Shown piece after piece: positions 1 through 11,800 of a stretch of DNA of 64,000 nt (position 1 is its first letter; every line of letters begins with the position of its first letter). Both the position numbers and the translations under genes were made by a program. The stretch is from Cladorhizidae sp. MBARI D1340-BT2 (Eukaryota; Porifera; Demospongiae; Poecilosclerida; Cladorhizidae), in NCBI GenBank assembly GCA_028752905.1, contig JAQNBH010000015.1, forward strand, positions 17,294,669 to 17,358,668. The letters run 5' to 3'. The notes beneath the pieces are model-generated. The model saw only the letters and a program-made list of their open reading frames with translations, was not told the DNA's origin and made no database searches.

Positions 1-190
1 TTGTTCCAAGATAGCTCTTTGCAGGTCTAGAGGTCCTTCTTTCTTGACCTGAAAGGCGGGACACTCAGGACAGGACAAGACACTCAGGACAGCAGTAGAC
101 ATGAGAATGTGTAGAAATTAGTGCAGAGCTGGGATTTTATGGGCGTGTCCCAAGAATGTCCTACTAGCATTACATGTTGCTAAGCAAGCA
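1..190. other. Non-coding flank, nothing recognised
   Basis: No convincing coding or RNA signal. A short direct repeat of 'cactcaggacag' lies near 61-92. It leads into the minisatellite that follows. Confidence 0.5.
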
Positions 191-512
191 AATACATCTG
201 CTCCCCAGGCCCTCCACCAAGCCCTGCATCCCAACTCCCCAGGCACTCCTGCATCCCAACTCCCCAGACACTCCTGCATCCCAACTCCCCAGACACTCCT
301 GCGTCCCACCTCCACAGGCACCACCAAGCCCTGCATACCTCCCCAGGCCCTCCACCAAGCCCTGCATCCCAACTCCCCAGGCACTCCTGCATCCCACCTC
401 CCCAAGCATTCCACCAAGCACCAACCTGCATCCTACCTCCCCAGACCAAGCACTGCACCCCACCTCCATAGGAACTCCACCAAGCCCTGCATCCTCCACA
501 GACACCAAGCCC
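191..512. repeat. GC-rich minisatellite
   Basis: Imperfect tandem copies of modules such as 'ccaactccccaggcactcct' and 'ccaccaagccctgcat', roughly 20-40 bp each and reshuffled. All reading frames through it are repetitive (Pro/Thr/Ser-rich on +, Gly/Trp-rich on -). They are by-products of the repeat, not a gene. Confidence 0.8.
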
Positions 513-955
513 TGTGTCAACCAGCCTTGGGTACTTTTTTGTAGAGATATTTATCAAAACTCTTTGTCAAGTTTTCTTTTGTTGGATCCACCATTTTTAA
601 ATGCGGGTCAACAGGCCCGGGAGTGTTACTGCACTCCATAATTTATATATAATGTATATATATATATATCACTTTTTATATCTTCTTTTTTTGTAAATGT
701 GTGTAAATGGTATATACAGATGAACCATGGATTTGGGACAAGCAGCACTTGCAGCCCGACATTCTTGGCAACATGTGGACTCCTAGTTAGCTATAGAGTA
801 GCTAGCACACACTCAGTAGACAACTGTTGTAACTAAACTACATTACATGTAAATTATGTTTTATTTCTGTGCGCGCGTTATTTCCCAAACAACATTACGT
901 GTTAAATCGATAAGGTGTCGACAAACTATTCGATGACAAGCATCAGCAAGCCGCC
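513..955. other. Upstream region of gene A
   Basis: AT-rich sequence with a TA microsatellite near 645-670 and a 'gtgcgcgcg' patch near 869. The promoter and 5' UTR of gene A must lie here. I see no clear TATA box and cannot place the transcription start. Confidence 0.4.
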
Positions 956-1063
956 ATGGATATCGCTGGCCGAATTAAAGAATTTCTTGGACCTCGACCT
1001 AACGTAACTATACTGAGAGTCCACCAAGGGATAGTCGAAATAATCCTCAGAGGTGTTTTAATT
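956..1063 (+). CDS. Gene A exon 1
   Basis: Thirty-six codons starting at the ATG in 'gccgccATGga', a good Kozak context, and ending before donor gtgagt. It carries the family signature H-Q-G-I-V-E-I-I-L-R that begins helix 1. Confidence 0.85.
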
Positions 1064-4000
1064 GTGAGTTTTGTTAGGCGGTTGTGTAGTGTCTACAACC
1101 TCAACAATAAGTAGCCCTTGTTAGTACGCTATTGATGTCCGTGCTTCCTTGTAGGCCCTCATATTCTGCACTTTTTTACCTGGAGCTGTCCTGCATAGCC
1201 ATCTGAAGTACAACTCTTCTGTTCCCCCCCCAGCCGATATTCTGGATACCATAGCTGCGACCAAAGTGGGGACCCAGTGGATCATCGTGGCATGCTGGGT
1301 AGCCATGTTTGGCCAGGCTCTGGCCATAGCCTTGAGATTCCTCAACCTGGTTGTGATCGAGAACTATATCGGTTTTGTTCTTATAACGGTTAGTGTACCC
1401 TGTTGCATGATCTGTTATAGTCGATTACCAATCCCCAGCCAGGATTACGGGAGAATAACATTGGAATGTCTACCACTGGAATGCACAGTAATCAATTAAA
1501 TTACTATAAACAATGTAGAGGCCTTGCCTCGTAGTAGAGAAACCACACGAGTTTTATTGCTAAGCCCAAGTGAGTGAAAAGTAGGAGTGGCATTATGCAC
1601 AGGATGTTTGCCAGATAGAGCCATGCAACATCAGAAAATCAGCTGATTGAAGATAAATCTGCAGAACATTTTGTGATGTTAGCTGAAAACGATCGTACAA
1701 GATAAAATACTTGCAAGACAAAATGTGAACGTTGCAGCCATAGTGTCTGTGCATTTGTTTCCAGAGCCAGTCCTCATGCCGGAGATAGGTATAGGAATGA
1801 CAGGCCCGGCCCTCACTCCAGGGTTGACACAGCCAGCCCTCCTTCCACAGCTATGCTGTATAATGCATAATGAAATATATATATTCAATTGGAATGAGTG
1901 TGGCTGTCTACTGCATCCTCCAAAAGTAAATATTTTCCTAGTGGATGAAAAGTCGTAAATTAATAAAAAATGGAGTTTGATAGTTTGTATAATTCTTCAT
2001 GGTATACCATTTGTCCCCCTTCATGGCTCACTCAGGAGCTGTTGGGGTCCACTGCTGCCTGCTGGAGACAGTAGCATGGCTGTACCAAATTTAATATCGA
2101 GAAACCATAACAACACACAAAAGCAATAGCACTGACATACATAGACAATCGGGTTTTCTATTTTAGTGTGTCAGGGATTCCACCTCAAAGGGAGGAATAT
2201 TTTGTTAAAAGCACTTCATGTGATGGCATCGTGAGGTTATGACTCCCAAGTGGGACACTGGCCGCTTTTTCGATGATAAACCAACTTGTTTAGTGTAAAT
2301 GTGGTCACAACAAAGTGTGGTATAGATTGCTCAGGTATATATATATATATATCAACTTGTAGATTAGAAAAATCCAGAGGAAAGTGGATGGCAGTTGTGC
2401 ATGCATGAGACTAACTGGAAGCCTTAGATGACAAGCGTCTTGATAACCTCTTGTTAGGATTTGTTGATCTTAATAGGAAGATTTTCCAACATTGGTTATG
2501 GCACGGCAGTGGTTTTGCTTGCCTTGCTGTTCCAACTGCTGAAGGGCATTAACTGCTGCCAGGTAGACAACAGGCTTGTGTGTGAAGTCTGGAGGGTGAT
2601 TGGGAGTGTACTGCCAATGCAGACCCAGCCGACTACCAGTGTGGTGGTGGCACAAGGCCCTGCAGGACAGCTCGCCTTTCTTGAGTAACACTGCAATCGT
2701 GAACATTCCTTGCTTGATGGCACATAACTCCTTGCAGTCGAGCTTGCTGGTTAAGGATAACTGCCAGTACGAACATGAAATGACGATTAAGATAGATCTT
2801 CTGCAGATCTACACTGACACACACACACACACACACACGCAGGTAGGTGACAGGTGCTCACCCTGAGCCGCTGCATTGCCAAACATGTGGTGGAATAAGT
2901 AGCTCCGTCAGTGTGGGATGTCAATCAACACAACAAGGGACTAAGACAAGGATGAGGGAGGTGACAGCTTCTAAATGACTGGCTTATCTACAATAGCACT
3001 TGTACTATGCACTAGGAACATGTACTTTGTAGATACCGAGTAAGAACTGATCTTCCTACAAGTGATAACCTTAGATCAGTGCATGACATGTTTATTCTCT
3101 TCTACTTTAGCAAAGAAACCTGAAAAATTGGGTAGTACATGTACTACTTTCCGACTTTATTGTAACCTCCAATATACAACACGACAACTACTTGCCATAC
3201 TTTATATACAGCTCAACAACTGCTTGCCATACTTTATATACAGCTTAACAACTGCTTGCCATACTTTATGTACAGCTTAACAACTGCTTGCCATACTTTA
3301 TATACAGCTTAACAACTGCTTGCCATACTTTATATACAACACAACAACTACTTGCCATACTTTATATACAGCTTAATAACTGCTTGCCATACTTTATATA
3401 CAGCTTAACAACTACTTGCCATACTTTATATACAGCTTAACAACTGCTTGCCATACTTTATATACAGCTCGACAACTGCTTGCCATACTTTATATACAGC
3501 TCAACAACTGCTTGCCATACTTTATATACAACACAACAACTACTTGCCATACTTTATATACAACACAACAACTACTTGCCATACTTTATATACAGCTTAA
3601 CAACTGCTTGCCATACTTTATATACAACACAACTGCTTGCCATACTTTATATATATACAGCTTAACAACTGCTTGCCATACTTTATATACAGCTTAACAA
3701 CTACTTGCCATACTTTATATACAGCTTAACAACTGCTTGCCATACTTTATATACAGCTTAACTGCTTGCCATACTTTATATACAGCACAACAACTGCTTG
3801 CCATACTTTATATACAGCTTACAACTGCTTGCCATACTTTATATACAGCTTACAACTGCTTGCCATACTTTATATACAGCTTACAACTGCTTGCCATACT
3901 TTATATACAGCTTACAACTGCTTGCCATGGGTTTGTCGGTCTGTCCATCTGTTTGCCCACTTCGATCCTTGATGGAATTATAATTCCCCCCCTCCGCCCC

Positions 4001-7000
4001 ACACACACACCTTTTTATTATTCCCCTGACTACATCGCATACTTTTTTCCAGGTTCCCACTACCAGTTTTTTTTAGTCTGTAAACGAACAGACAAAGTAG
4101 TAAGATGTAGGATAGGGGGGGAAATAAAAATATAAAAGAATGATTCCACGCAGGATCTTGCTGCATAGCACACAGACAAACCTACAGAATTACATAGTAA
4201 TAAGTAGGTACATGTAACTATAATATGCTCCTCTCTTGTATATTCATATAGTAATAGCATGAGGAGGAGGAGTAGTAATAGTAATAGTAGTAGAAACTCT
4301 TGTGTTTAGATGCCCCTGGCTGCAACAGCAGCTGGAAAACACTTCCGCAACAGAGTGTTGGTATCTCAACTAGTTTTATATTCAACACAACAATTAGAAT
4401 GCCAGTTTCCAGCAGAAAATGTGAACAAGAGATTTCTCAGATATTAACTAGCAACAAGTTTAAAGTCTGTGGTGACAGAGTTTGTTTTTGTTCGATGTCT
4501 CAGTGCAATTAGAAGATCACTAATTCATTGTAATTGCCGTAATGAAGCCATGCTACCCCTTGACCTGACGTTGGATCTTCTAATTGCACCCAATCATGCC
4601 AGTGGAAACCTAACATGTAACACATTCTAAATTGCCGTCACGTCCTCGAATAGTTAGGTAGCTACATAGGCGGCTCATGAAATCTGTACTACTACCGTGT
4701 GTGATGTAATTGGGGATGAGTGGATAATCCACTCCTCCAGTTTCTATAACAACAAGAATGCATTCTTAGAGCTCATCATATCTACGCTTTGTGACACATT
4801 ACTTCAAAAGAGGGAGGGGCTGCAATTGCCTACAATTACAGAGACTTCTTTTTGCAGACCTACTGTAGCCTGTGGGATTACGATGATTAAATGGTGCCAG
4901 CTATTGTGACGGCTTCTAGATTGCATGAAGACGTCCCAGGTGTCTTTAGAAGATGGAGGCATTAAAAAGGGATCAAAAGTCAAGTCAGACTAAACAGCAC
5001 TCGACCTTGGCCAGTTTCAGTGCCTCTATTAGCTTCATGGTGACCTCTAACTCGCCCCACCTCCTCTCCCCTGCCTCCCCAACCCTCTTAAAAGAGAGGT
5101 TTGGTTACTTGCCTTCAGCGGAAGTGTCTTCCCTGGAATGACATAGAGATCCTACAAGAGTCCATTTCCATGAATAGCCACATGCACATTTCAGCAATGC
5201 TGCAGGCCAGACAGCGTTGTTATTGAGCAGAGAATGGGTAAGGTAATTCCTTGGAATGACACGGAGATCATTCAAGAGTCCATTTCCATGAATAGTCACA
5301 TGCACATTTCAGCAATGCTGCAAGCCAGACAGCGTTGTTATTGAGCAGAGAATGGGTAAGGTATAACACTATGCTGGAGGTTGTAGTTGATTGCATTCCA
5401 AGGGCTGTAGTGGTTGGCTTCTGGTGTATCTAATGTCCACTTAAATAAGAACAACTTCAGCCATGTTGCTGAACTGGGGTGGGGCTTGTACGTTTCCATT
5501 CTTCTGCACACAAAGAGTTTGTAAGCACAGTGTTGAATGTTGTTTAGCCTGTAGTCTGGAGTTGCTGTTTGGGTTTCCTCTTGTAATCAAAGTTTTTTAT
5601 CAGGTAATTAGAGCAGGGAGCTCTTAACTTTTTAGAGCCAAAGACTGATGAAGTGCACAACCTCTCCAGAAAATGATAAGTTCGTGTTTATCCTGTTTAT
5701 AATCACACCTTCACCAAGGATAACGCCCCAGAGCATCCCAGACAATACATGCTATCTAGTCGACTGCAGGAAGTGCTACAGGCAAGGTTGGAAGTTTACC
5801 TATTGCTTTTGCGCCGAGTCCTGCCGGAGCATGCTGTGAGTGGGGGTGTGGTTCTCCGGAAGCTTATGGTGATCAAGCAGCAGCTTCAAGACTAATTTCT
5901 AGAGAGGAGCCAAGCAGGAAACCATATGGTCGCCAACATGGAGGAGTACAATTGGCAAGGTCAGGCAGATATTTTTAACAACTACTTTGCAAGATTCAAC
6001 GAAGCATATTGATGTGTCAGCTCCCTCGACGTACCAGCCACCGAACCAGGACTCGATGGTGTATAAGAGCTTTGATAAACAAAGAAAAACGTATGTCAAC
6101 TGTAGCTGTTCAACTTATGCCGACTCAGCATGACCTCTTGTGCTGGCAGCAGCAAATAAAAGTAGATAGTACAAACAGACCATCTACCATCAGACAACTT
6201 GATCATTTGACCTTGTCTCAAGGACAATCGCCAAAAACTCAACATTACTCAGCACAAAATATTCTCTTCTGTACTCTAGTATTACAAGTATTATATACAT
6301 CACAAGTATTATATATATAGTATACACATCACAAGTACGAGTAGTATACACCTCACAAGTACAAGTATTATATATAATATACACCTCACAAGTACAAGTA
6401 TTATATATATGTAGTATTCACATCACAAGTACGAGTATTATATGTAATATTCACATCACAAGTACAAGTATTATATGTAGTATACACATCACAAGTACGA
6501 GTATTATATGTTGTATACACATCACAAGTACAAGTATTATATGTAGTATTCACATCACAAGTACAAGTATTATATATATGTAGTATTCACATCACAAGTA
6601 CAAGTATTATATGTAGTATTCACATCACAAGTACAAGTATTATATGTAGTATACACATCACAAGTACAAGTATTATATGTAGTATTCACATCACAAGTAC
6701 AAGTATTATATGTAGTATACACATCACAAGTACAAGTATTATATGTAGTATTCACATCACAAGTACAAGTATTATATGTAGTATTCACATCACAAGTACA
6801 AGTATTATATGTAGTATTCACATCACAAGTACAAGTATTATATGTAGTATTCACATCACAAGTACAAGTATTATATGTAGTATTCACATCACAAGTACAA
6901 GTATTATATGTAGTATACACATCACAAGTACAAGAGGTATTCACATCACAAGTATTATATGTAGTATTCACATCACAAGCACAAGTATTATATGTAGTAT

Positions 7001-8523
7001 TCACATCACAAGTACAAGTATTATATGTAGTATTCACATCACAAGTACAAGTATTATATGAGGTATTCACATCACAAGTACAAGTATTATATGTAGTATT
7101 CACATCACAAGTACAAGTATTACAAGAGGTATTCACATCACAAGTGTTTTTCTCATCCACTAGGCAATAGCGATCCGCATCCTGTTCATCATCTCTTGGT
7201 TCGCTGGGGCCATCTTCTTTGCAGTGCGCTCCTCTAACTGGCTCAAACTGAAAAATAAATATGAACTGAATCTCAAGAACGACTCCTTTAAGGATGTGTC
7301 CTTCTCCACCATTATATCCTCCTCTGCAGGAACCTCTGTGAGTCAACAACTCCTTCTTTTCACTCTTCCATTTTCTTATCTCACTTCCTTCAAATGCTCT
7401 TCTCCTCTCACCTATCCTCATCTCCTTCTCCTCCCATTCTCTCCTCATCTCTCTTTCTCCTCCCCTTCTCTCATCTCTCTCCTCCTAGTCCTCCCTCTCC
7501 CTTATATCTCTCTCTCTTCCTAGTCCTCCCTTTACTCCCTTCTTTCTCTCATCTCTCTCTTCCTAGTCCCTTCTCCTCCCCTAGTCTCATCTCTTTCTCA
7601 TCCTAGTCCCCACTCTCATCTCTCTCTCCTCCTAGTCCCCTCATCTCTCTCCTAGTCCCCCCTCTTCTCCCCTAATCTCATCTCTTTCCTGATACCTCAT
7701 CTCCTTCTTTTCTCTCATCTCTCTTTCCTCCTAGTTCTCCCCTCTCTTCATCTCTCTCTTCTCCTAGTTCTCCCCTCTTTTCACATCTCCTAGTCTCCCC
7801 TCTCCTCACCTCTCTCTCCTCCTAGTCTCCCCTCTTCTCATCTCTCTCTCCTCCGAGTCTCCCTATCCTCATCTCCCTCTCCTCCTAGTCTCCATGCTCT
7901 CCCTCACTCTCTCCTCCTAGTCTCCCCTCTCCTCATCTCTCTCCTCTCTCTCCTCCTAGTCTCCCCTCTCCTCATCTTCTCCTCCTAGTCTTCCCTCTCC
8001 TCATCTCTCGCCTCCTAGTCTCCCCTCTCCTCATCTCTCTCCTCCTAGTCTCCCCCCTCCTCTCTCTCTCCTCCTAGTCTCCCCCCTCCTCATTTCTCTC
8101 CTCCTAGTCTCCCCTCTCCTTCCCTAATATCCTCATCTCTCTCCTGGTCCCCCCTCTCCTTCCTTTCTCTTATCTCTTCTCGTCGTGGTCCCCTCTCCTC
8201 CAAGTCCCCCCTCTCCTCCCCTTCTCTTCTCCAAGTCCCCCTCTCCTCCCCTTCTCTCCTCCTAGTCCCCCCCTCCTCTCCTCCCCTTCTTTCTCCTCTT
8301 TCAAGAAGCACTTTCCACATACACATGCACACACACACACTGCCATTACTCCACACAGACGATTTGTTTCTTCACACTCATTGGAGACATCGTCCTCACA
8401 GTGTGGCTGGTGATGTGGCTACTGTTAAGATGGCAGCAGCTGATCACGCAGCAGCTCCGCTACCAACCAGGACCTTTCTTGGCCGACAAGGACGCTGAAG
8501 ACTGGGCTCCCAATGATGACTAG
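956..8523 (+). CDS. Gene A: four-helix membrane protein, family unknown (paralogue 1 of 3)
   Basis: Four coding exons, 956-1063, 1155-1388, 7164-7337 and 8359-8523, encode 226 aa. All three introns are phase 0, with GT donors (gtgagt, gttagt, gtgagt) and AG acceptors. Predicted helices lie near residues 25-46, 78-99, 112-135 and 175-195. Exon 1 has ILRVHQGIVEIILR and exon 2 ends with RFLN after helix 2; both recur in the two paralogues. The tail (about residues 200-226) is acidic and probably cytosolic. The chosen Met (956) is in frame with the family signature. The topology and the R/K-x-x-Q-G start of helix 1 recall MARVEL-type four-helix proteins; that is a guess, and I recognise no catalytic residues. 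Introns 2 (5.8 kb) and 3 (1.0 kb) are filled by satellites. Gene B converges on it tail-to-tail. Molecular function is unknown. Confidence 0.85.
1155..1388 (+). CDS. Gene A exon 2
   Basis: Seventy-eight codons between acceptor 'cttgtag' and donor gttagt. It completes helix 1 and encodes the hydrophilic 1-2 loop (with a possible N-glycosylation site NSS), helix 2 and the RFLN motif. The internal 'cccag' at 1229-1233 looks like an acceptor, but using it in phase 0 gives an immediate stop, so the upstream AG is correct. Confidence 0.85.
3174..3928. repeat. 32-bp satellite in gene A intron 2
   Basis: About 24 tandem copies of a roughly 32-bp unit containing 'cttgccatactttatatac' joined by 'agcttaacaactg' or 'aacacaacaacta'. 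Unit-length changes (loss of 'aca' or 'ta') cluster toward the 3' end. The Cys/Tyr/Leu-rich reading frames across it come from the repeat. Confidence 0.9.
4503..4589. repeat. Short inverted-repeat element (possible mini-MITE)
   Basis: Perfect 16-bp inverted ends, GTGCAATTAGAAGATC at 4503-4518 and its complement at 4574-4589, enclose 55 bp. No internal coding sequence. It could be a miniature inverted-repeat element or a chance hairpin; I did not find a clear TSD. Confidence 0.5.
5128..5361. repeat. 119-bp tandem duplication
   Basis: Two consecutive copies of a roughly 119-bp unit, each containing 'gagtccatttccatgaatag' and later 'gagcagagaatgggtaaggt', about 93% alike. Local duplication inside gene A intron 2, non-coding. 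Confidence 0.8.
6285..7143. repeat. 33-bp satellite in gene A intron 2
   Basis: About 25 tandem copies of a 33-bp unit ('cacatcacaagtacaagta' plus 'ttatatgtagtatt'). Because the unit is a multiple of three, a 292-codon open frame with Asn-Thr-Cys-Thr-Cys-Asp repeats exists on the minus strand. It is an artefact of the periodicity. The array abuts the exon 3 acceptor. Confidence 0.9.
7164..7337 (+). CDS. Gene A exon 3
   Basis: Fifty-eight codons between acceptor 'ccactag' and donor gtgagt. It encodes helix 3 and then a charged Lys/Asn/Asp-rich loop. The 33-bp satellite in intron 2 ends only about 20 bp before the acceptor. Confidence 0.85.
7338..8310 (+). repeat. Pyrimidine-rich tract filling gene A intron 3
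   Basis: About 950 bp, almost entirely C and T on the coding strand, built from loose repeats of 'ctcctcctagtctcccctct' and 'catctctct' broken mainly by 'tag' and 'tca'. It occupies nearly the whole intron between exons 3 and 4. Such long homopurine/homopyrimidine DNA can form triplexes. On the transcript it would be one very long polypyrimidine stretch before the exon 4 acceptor. Confidence 0.85.
8359..8523 (+). CDS. Gene A exon 4 (terminal)
   Basis: Fifty-four codons plus TAG, after acceptor 'cacacag'. It encodes helix 4 (VWLVMWLLLRW core) and a hydrophilic tail ending DWAPNDD. Confidence 0.85.
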   Translation, partial: TICFFTLIGDIVLTVWLVMWLLLRWQQLITQQLRYQPGPFLADKDAEDWAPNDD

Positions 8524-8731
8524 GACAAGCCATCCTCGTAGGCTCATAGGATTATTTCAGTAAAAGGGATCAGATCACAATATTATTATATAAAAAAAAT
8601 CACATTTTTTTCTTTTTTTAAAAATGAGCAGTCAACAGTTTATTGTTCATGTTGCAGACAACAACAACAACAAAAGAATGAATGTCTAGATGTGTATATT
8701 ATCTACCACAGCTGCATGTAGTTCTTGTGAG
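8524..8731. other. Convergent 3' intergenic gap of genes A and B
   Basis: Only 208 bp separate the stop codons of A (+) and B (-), so the 3' UTRs probably abut or overlap. A minus-strand AATAAA lies at 8639-8644. I see no canonical plus-strand AATAAA for gene A. Confidence 0.6.
8639..8644 (-). promoter_or_regulatory. Poly(A) signal of gene B
   Basis: AATAAA on the minus strand (tttatt on +), about 88 bp past the gene B stop codon. Position fits a cleavage signal. Confidence 0.6.
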
Positions 8732-8884
8732 TCATACTTGCTCAGGTGTAGTTGGAGGTGAAGGTTGTGCAGTTTGTGCCTGATGTAGACATCTAGCCAA
8801 CTTCTTGTCCCACTTGAAGCTGAGGTAGAAGGACATCCAGATGGAGAGCATAAGGAACTGGCCGCAAGATAAGCAACACAGACC
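8732..8884 (-). CDS. Gene B exon 4 (terminal)
   Basis: Fifty codons plus TGA after acceptor 'cctccag'. It encodes helix 4 (SIWMSFYLSFKW core) and a tail rich in Gln, Pro and Thr. Confidence 0.85.
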   Translation of the reverse strand, partial: GLCCLSCGQFLMLSIWMSFYLSFKWDKKLARCLHQAQTAQPSPPTTPEQV

Positions 8885-11800
8885 CTGGAGGGAAGACGGC
8901 AAAGAGACAAATGAGATGGAAAGTGAACAGCAAACAAAAGGAACTTGAGGGTAAAGCGGGAGAAAGAAAGAGACCAGGGTGGGGCGAAGGAGGAGGAAAA
9001 GGTGACGAAGATGAGAAGAGAAAGAAGATTGAGGATGAAGTCGTGCATGACAGTTGCTATTATAAGCAGGAATGAAAGGCAAGAGCTTGTCAACACATTA
9101 CTAGTTCAAAGTCATTTACATATATGTACAAGCAGAGGAACCCGCACCAAAGGTGCATGCAGGAAGGAATATATCTCTTGTTGGACATATTTCTGAAGAA
9201 CAACCATTGCAAGTAACTAATGTGTTTCTTCCAACAGAGAAGGGCTAGAGACAGTCTTGTTTTATCGCAGCCATCGATGATGATGTTGCCCTCTAAATTT
9301 TGCAATTTCAGTTTTTCTAATAGAGGAGAGCTTAGAGGCAGCACCTCTAGAAAATGCTTGCCTTTATGTGAGCTCTAATGGAGTTAGTGGAGTTAGTAAC
9401 ACCATGTTGTGTAGTGTGATTTGTGAGCTATCATCTGGAACATGAAATGCTCATGCATAGGTTATCCCTAAACAAAATGGCAATGGTTGCTTCCTGGTGG
9501 TAAGGTGACAATTTAGAAATTGGAAAATCTTCTCCCTCCCACCTCATGCCAATTCTGAAACCACCTGATAATGCTGATTCAGACTATATATAGTTTGTTG
9601 AGACAAACAGAGACATGCAAGCTTTATACATATAGATATATAGCTAAGCCCCCAGAGACCAATGTTGTTATGTATGCAATGCCAGTGATTCCAATGACCT
9701 GTAACTAACCAGTTGTCTAAGGCAGTCAGTGAAGTGACCCATGTAATACCTACAAGGCGTGGTACATGGTCAGGCACCGAGACCTCGGTAATTACAGTCA
9801 TTCTCACTGCTCTTTGTTGCTAAAACTCCTAGAATGCTAATGAGGTACTAACTTGAACCAATTGACCACCACGAGCGCCTTCACGCGCAAACTTTGGACA
9901 ACCAACATAAAATTTTAAATTACACGTGACTATATAGCCCTAGCCCTAGATAAATATATTTTTATCTGCACATGTCACTACTTCCAATATGGCATGAGCA
10001 AGCAGAAAATAAAGGGCAGCTGACCACAACTGCCACTGTGGACCACCTCTTGCATGCCTTGACAGCTGTTTCTGGAACTCACTATGAACCCATTAATTCT
10101 TGAGATCGAGTTGATCCTGGATGGACTTCCTTGCGTTGTAGTAATAGAGAGACAGCACTGCATAGCTTTTGTTTGCTTACCTCAATGGAGCCAATTTTTA
10201 TACAAACTATAGTATGCGTTCTAACACGTTATTCCTGACCTCCCCCCCCCCCCCCCCAAAATAGAGCCATAAATAAGTTATTAAGAAACACAAAACTGAG
10301 TCGAGGGTAGAGACAAGATAGTCATTCTGTGACGCTGGCAATGTTGAAAGAATCACAAATTTCCCATGCAAGCTATTAATTGTGAGATAAGCTGGCTCAA
10401 CCTGCCCACACATGCATAGCAATAGGTGTTCCAGTAAACCGTAACACTTGTGGCAAACTAACACCACCTCATTGGATTCAAGTTTCAATCTCAAGGGGGA
10501 GAAGGTGCAATTTTGATCACCACAATCTGATTGGACCTAAAAAATCTGTAGTGGGACATGCCTAAAATAACTACTTCATGAAGGGGCATCGACATAACAA
10601 ACCTATTCGCAGGACCAAATACAAACAAACCCTTTTCTGGGGGGGGGGGGGGGGTGAAAGCTCGACTATCGCTAAATCTTACAGCTGTAATGAGGTATCT
10701 CCTCCTCAAGGGAAGATAGTGAACGACAGAGTCTATTTCCGGATAAATGACATCAAACTTGTCGAGGATTCGGCTATACACGAAGAGTGGTATGAAGAGA
10801 GTGAAGTATGCTGAGGTGAAGACGACACTGAAAATGATATCCTACATTGTAAAAGAAAGAGCAACATTGACTTGAGGCATCTGAGTGAAAATGATTTGGC
10901 ATGTAGAAAAATCTACACCTTATTTATATATATACACATAGTAAACACTACTCTGGCATCGTTAGGGCACTACTGTGACAGACTCACCAATATATGAAAC
11001 AGAGATTTGTGTGTGGCGACAAATTCAAAGTTTAAGAATCTTCCAATGATCAACAGGGCCTGTACCAGCACGCCCACGGCTGAAGTGATGACCACCCATA
11101 TGATGACCCTATGGGCCTCAGTCCGACCAGTCTCGATGGCACCATTTTCTGTGTCGGGGAATGCTAGACTTGACAGTACCCAGAGAGCAGGCCCAAGAAC
11201 AAGTCCAGAACACCACTAAAACAGATGGGAAACCAACCTCGTAATTACAAAACTATACACGAATTACATGCATGCAACCACAGTGCAGCCAGAGCTAGGG
11301 AGCTAAAGGCTAGGGATGTTTGACTTGATCCACTGACTTAGTTCTAATGCATGCAGATTCATTTTGTTGATGCCCTTGGCATGACATGCCTTCTATGCTA
11401 ACACTAGCTCTTGCCCTAGCATATAAATTGACTGTGTATCCTACATGATCCAATCAAATGGGCCCACCAACCCCATGATGACACTTGGGATGTTACATAA
11501 TAATAATGGTAAACAAAACACACTAGGCAATAGCAATTATCTACACATGTAGGCAACAAGTGGACGAATAATTGGCATTTCTTTAACCATGCTAAATGAT
11601 GCAACTAGTACCTGATCCAAAATATTCTCGCCTCACACTTGCCTTTACAGAATCACAAGTTAAAAAACCAGTCGAAGTTAACCACACCAAGTAGTGTGTA
11701 GGTTACTCAGTGTGAAGTTACGTTGTACTATATGCTCGTCTAAAGTCGACTACGTCTAAAGGAGGTAGCTGCATCAAATTACTTACTTAGCTGCGCAAGT

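Larger units (their letters stand above)
1389..7163 (+). other. Gene A intron 2
   Basis: A 5.8-kb intron holding two satellites (3174-3928 and 6285-7143), a 119-bp tandem duplication, a CA microsatellite (2816-2840) and a small inverted repeat (4503-4589). The remaining stretches, for example 1500-2800 and 5370-6230, show no exon or transposon I can support. Confidence 0.7.

Noticed and set aside
1229..1234. Alternative exon 2 acceptor of gene A
   Set aside because: Splicing here in phase 0 gives an early stop and loses the rest of helix 1 seen in both paralogues.
3174..3928. Regular repeats resembling a CRISPR array
   Set aside because: Units are contiguous with no unique spacers and lie in an animal intron. 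The same applies to the 43-bp and 23-bp arrays.
6570..7448. 292-codon minus-strand open frame rich in Asn-Thr-Cys-Thr-Cys-Asp
   Set aside because: It is created by a 33-bp satellite (multiple of three) and overlaps gene A exon 3 in antisense; no real protein signal.
8090..8356. Glu/Arg/Gly-rich minus-strand frame
   Set aside because: Antisense of the pyrimidine tract.
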